A stretch of DNA of 5,844 nt, taken from Methanofollis sp. GTDB lineage: Archaea; Halobacteriota; Methanomicrobia; Methanomicrobiales; Methanofollaceae. Where the stretch lies: contig JAQVHG010000147.1 of NCBI GenBank assembly GCA_028696365.1, positions 1-5,844 on the forward strand. Direction: 5' to 3'. Under the pieces are notes generated by a model, which was not told the DNA's origin, ran no database searches, and saw nothing but the letters and a program-made list of their open reading frames with translations. Positions 4,671 through 5,844 of the stretch are shown piece after piece. Position 1 is the first letter of the stretch. The number at the start of each line of letters is the position of its first letter. Made by a program: the position numbers and the translations under genes.

Positions 4671-5130
4671 GCTCCCATTTTCTAACATATAGATGAGTGA
4701 GGCTCTGAATTTTATTGAGAGTAAAGATCTTCGATCATCTGTGAACATTAAACTGTGTAGATACTCTCCATTTTGTTAGTTCACCTCTGCTCCATGTAAG
4801 AATGGGTCCATTGCCTTCCCACACCATCGCGTAGTCGATATTTTCGAAAACCTTCAGATAATCTCAACTTTCCTTATATCGCAGCCACCAGACCTTCTGG
4901 ATGAAGATTGGGAGTGGGAAAGTTGCGTGAATGTCCTGATGAGGGGTTGTCGCCTCTCATCTATTCCTGTTAGAGGTGGTTCGGGAGGAGAACATTTTTT
5001 GTCCTGCTGTGAGTGTGGTCTTCCCCCTACTCGTGCCATGTGCTCTGCTCCCCATCCTCCCCCAAGATTAGGACAGGAAGGCAAAGGGCTGTCTTGAAGA
5101 GCGAGCGTGCCCCCGTTCCCCTCGCCACCC
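4671..5130. other. Gene-free stretch with palindromic-repeat relics and a hairpin
   Basis: No convincing coding region is seen. A 76-codon minus-strand frame (4854-5084) starts in a repeat-like end and has no domain. TGCCTTCCCACACCATCG (4812-4829) resembles the inverted end of the 1930/2157 palindromic family. CAAGATTAGGACAGGAAGGCA (near 5063-5083) resembles its right end (about 15 of 20 bases), so 4812-5083 could be a decayed ~270-bp element with inverted ends. A 9-bp stem with one wobble lies at 4938-4946 with 4953-4961, and a 5-bp hairpin CCAGA/TCTGG at 4888-4900. Confidence 0.
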
Positions 5131-5138
5131 TATAAATC
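5131..5138 (+). promoter_or_regulatory. TATA box for a leaderless mptD-tatD mRNA
   Basis: TATAAATC ends 22 bases before the mptD ATG at 5161. Archaeal transcription starts about 22-27 bases downstream of the TATA centre, at or next to the A of the start codon. No Shine-Dalgarno sequence is seen upstream, as expected for a leaderless message. Confidence 0.
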
Positions 5139-5160
5139 CCATCAACACCCATGATCCTCC

Positions 5161-5499
5161 ATGAGCAGTGACCGTGAACAGGCGGCCTTCGAGGCCGGGA
5201 TCAAACTCGGCGCCCTCTACCACCAGTGGGTCGGTACGCCGATCTCCCGTGCGACGGCCGCAAGCGTGGAGACCGCGATCGAACAGGCCGTCGGGCTCCA
5301 GCCGTACGTCGAGGAGATCCATGTCAGCCTGGACCGTGAGATGATGACCGCCAACCCCTTCGGCTACTCAGAACTGGCCGGGGCGATGTTCTCGGTGGAG
5401 ATCGCTACAAAGGTCGGGACGGCCAGGTGCGTCGCCGAACTCCACTTCACCGGCGAGTATCCTCTCATGAGCATCAGGTCCATCGATGAAGTTGCCTGA
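5161..5499 (+). CDS. mptD: Archaeal dihydroneopterin aldolase (MptD family)
   Basis: The 112-residue product should cleave 7,8-dihydroneopterin to 6-hydroxymethyl-7,8-dihydropterin and glycolaldehyde, an early cytosolic step in building tetrahydromethanopterin, the C1 carrier of methanogenesis. I recognise the family (DHNA, related to M. jannaschii MJ1585) from AAFEAGIKLGALYHQWVGTP (8-27) and from the overall layout: the VEEIHVSLDR strand, the NPFGYSEL segment (65-72) and CVAELHF (90-96). Residues E11, H21 and Q47 have the same spacing as Glu25, His35 and Gln61, which I recall as functionally important in MJ1585. The start at 5161 is supported by the TATA spacing, and the length is close to the family norm. 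It is first in a two-gene unit and its end overlaps the next gene by 14 bases. Codons are GC-rich, as in groEL. Assignment is by recall, not search. Confidence 0.
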   Translation: MSSDREQAAFEAGIKLGALYHQWVGTPISRATAASVETAIEQAVGLQPYVEEIHVSLDREMMTANPFGYSELAGAMFSVEIATKVGTARCVAELHFTGEYPLMSIRSIDEVA

Positions 5500-5844
5500 G
5501 ACCCCGATCACCGACGACCACATCCACTTCGATCCCGTCCATGGCCGCGGGGTGGAGGCGGCGAAAGACTTCAAGCGTGCCGGCGGGACGCACGTCTTCA
5601 TGGTCGCCCTCCCGGCCTACTCGGTCGGGGTCTGCCCGCGGAAGGGGGACGACTACCGTACGGCCTTCGATGAGACCCTACGGGTCGCCGGGATGGTCCG
5701 CGAGGTGGGAGTCACGGTCTTTCCCATCCTCGGTGTCCACCCCATCGAAGTCCTGAAATACGCCGAGCAGATCGGGCTTGCCGCCTCTGTCGACCTCGCC
5801 TGCGCGGGGCTTGACGTGGCGGCGGAGTACGTCGAGGAAGGGAA
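5486..5844 (+). CDS. TatD-like metal-dependent hydrolase, 3'-truncated by the window edge
   Basis: The 119 residues visible match the start of a TIM-barrel metallohydrolase of the TatD/amidohydrolase superfamily. ITDDHIHFDP (8-17) carries the HxH metal ligands H12 and H14 after the first strand. ILGVHPIEV (81-89) holds the GVHP motif typical of TatD-like proteins. Full-length relatives are about 250-280 aa, so roughly half is missing. Expected activity is metal-dependent phosphodiester or related hydrolysis; the substrate is unknown. ATG at 5486 overlaps the mptD stop region by 14 bases in another frame, with AGGT six bases upstream as a weak ribosome site, so translation is probably coupled. 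Pairing with mptD may be functional or only positional. Confidence 0.
   Translation, partial: MKLPETPITDDHIHFDPVHGRGVEAAKDFKRAGGTHVFMVALPAYSVGVCPRKGDDYRTAFDETLRVAGMVREVGVTVFPILGVHPIEVLKYAEQIGLAASVDLACAGLDVAAEYVEEG

Noticed and set aside
4854..5084. Minus-strand 76-codon frame before mptD
   Set aside because: It begins at a palindromic-repeat-like end, shows no domain or promoter, and its composition looks non-coding.

Overview
The window looks like a piece of a methanogenic archaeal chromosome, most likely from the Methanomicrobia (Methanomicrobiales-like). Four things point there. A gene matches the archaeal dihydroneopterin aldolase of methanopterin synthesis (MptD family). An archaeal TATA box sits at the spacing expected for a leaderless mRNA. 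The core genes are GC-rich and are separated by AT-richer, repeat-laden gaps. A bacterial-type (group I) chaperonin is present, which among archaea is known mainly from methanogens of this class. Genus and species cannot be fixed from the sequence alone.

Layout: (1) 1-1500 is the 3' part of a group I chaperonin (GroEL/Hsp60) gene whose first ~37 codons lie before the window. (2) 1501-3513 is about 2 kb with no convincing gene. It begins with T-run and hairpin terminator signals and then holds several families of small dispersed repeats: a palindromic REP/MITE-like family (about 1930-2001, 2024-2079, 2157-2230, 3014-3065), a cluster of TTYGCAC motifs (2311-2605), a GTAGAATCC motif family, and a 57/58-bp element present twice (2911-2967, 3187-3244) that folds into a stem-loop structure with a compensated base pair. 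(3) 3485-4670 is one transcription unit for a secreted protein: a tandem TATA box, a ~150-nt leader with hairpins, a Shine-Dalgarno site, a signal peptide, seven tandem ~42-residue TolB/PD40-like beta-propeller blades, and a terminator. (4) 4671-5130 is another gene-poor gap with faint relics of the palindromic family. (5) 5131-5844 is a short operon: TATA box, mptD, and an overlapping TatD-like metal hydrolase gene cut by the window end.

The three GC-rich genes are housekeeping: protein folding, H4MPT cofactor synthesis, and a probable metal-dependent hydrolase. The propeller gene has visibly lower GC and more A/T-ending codons, and lies between gene-poor gaps that carry repeats. It looks like an accessory cell-surface or secreted gene in a variable spot between conserved blocks. 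No complete novel system (defence, toxin, CRISPR array) is evident. The most interesting unexplained signals are the repeat families in the non-coding 2 kb, especially the paired structured element and the possible CRISPR-repeat-like leader of the propeller gene.
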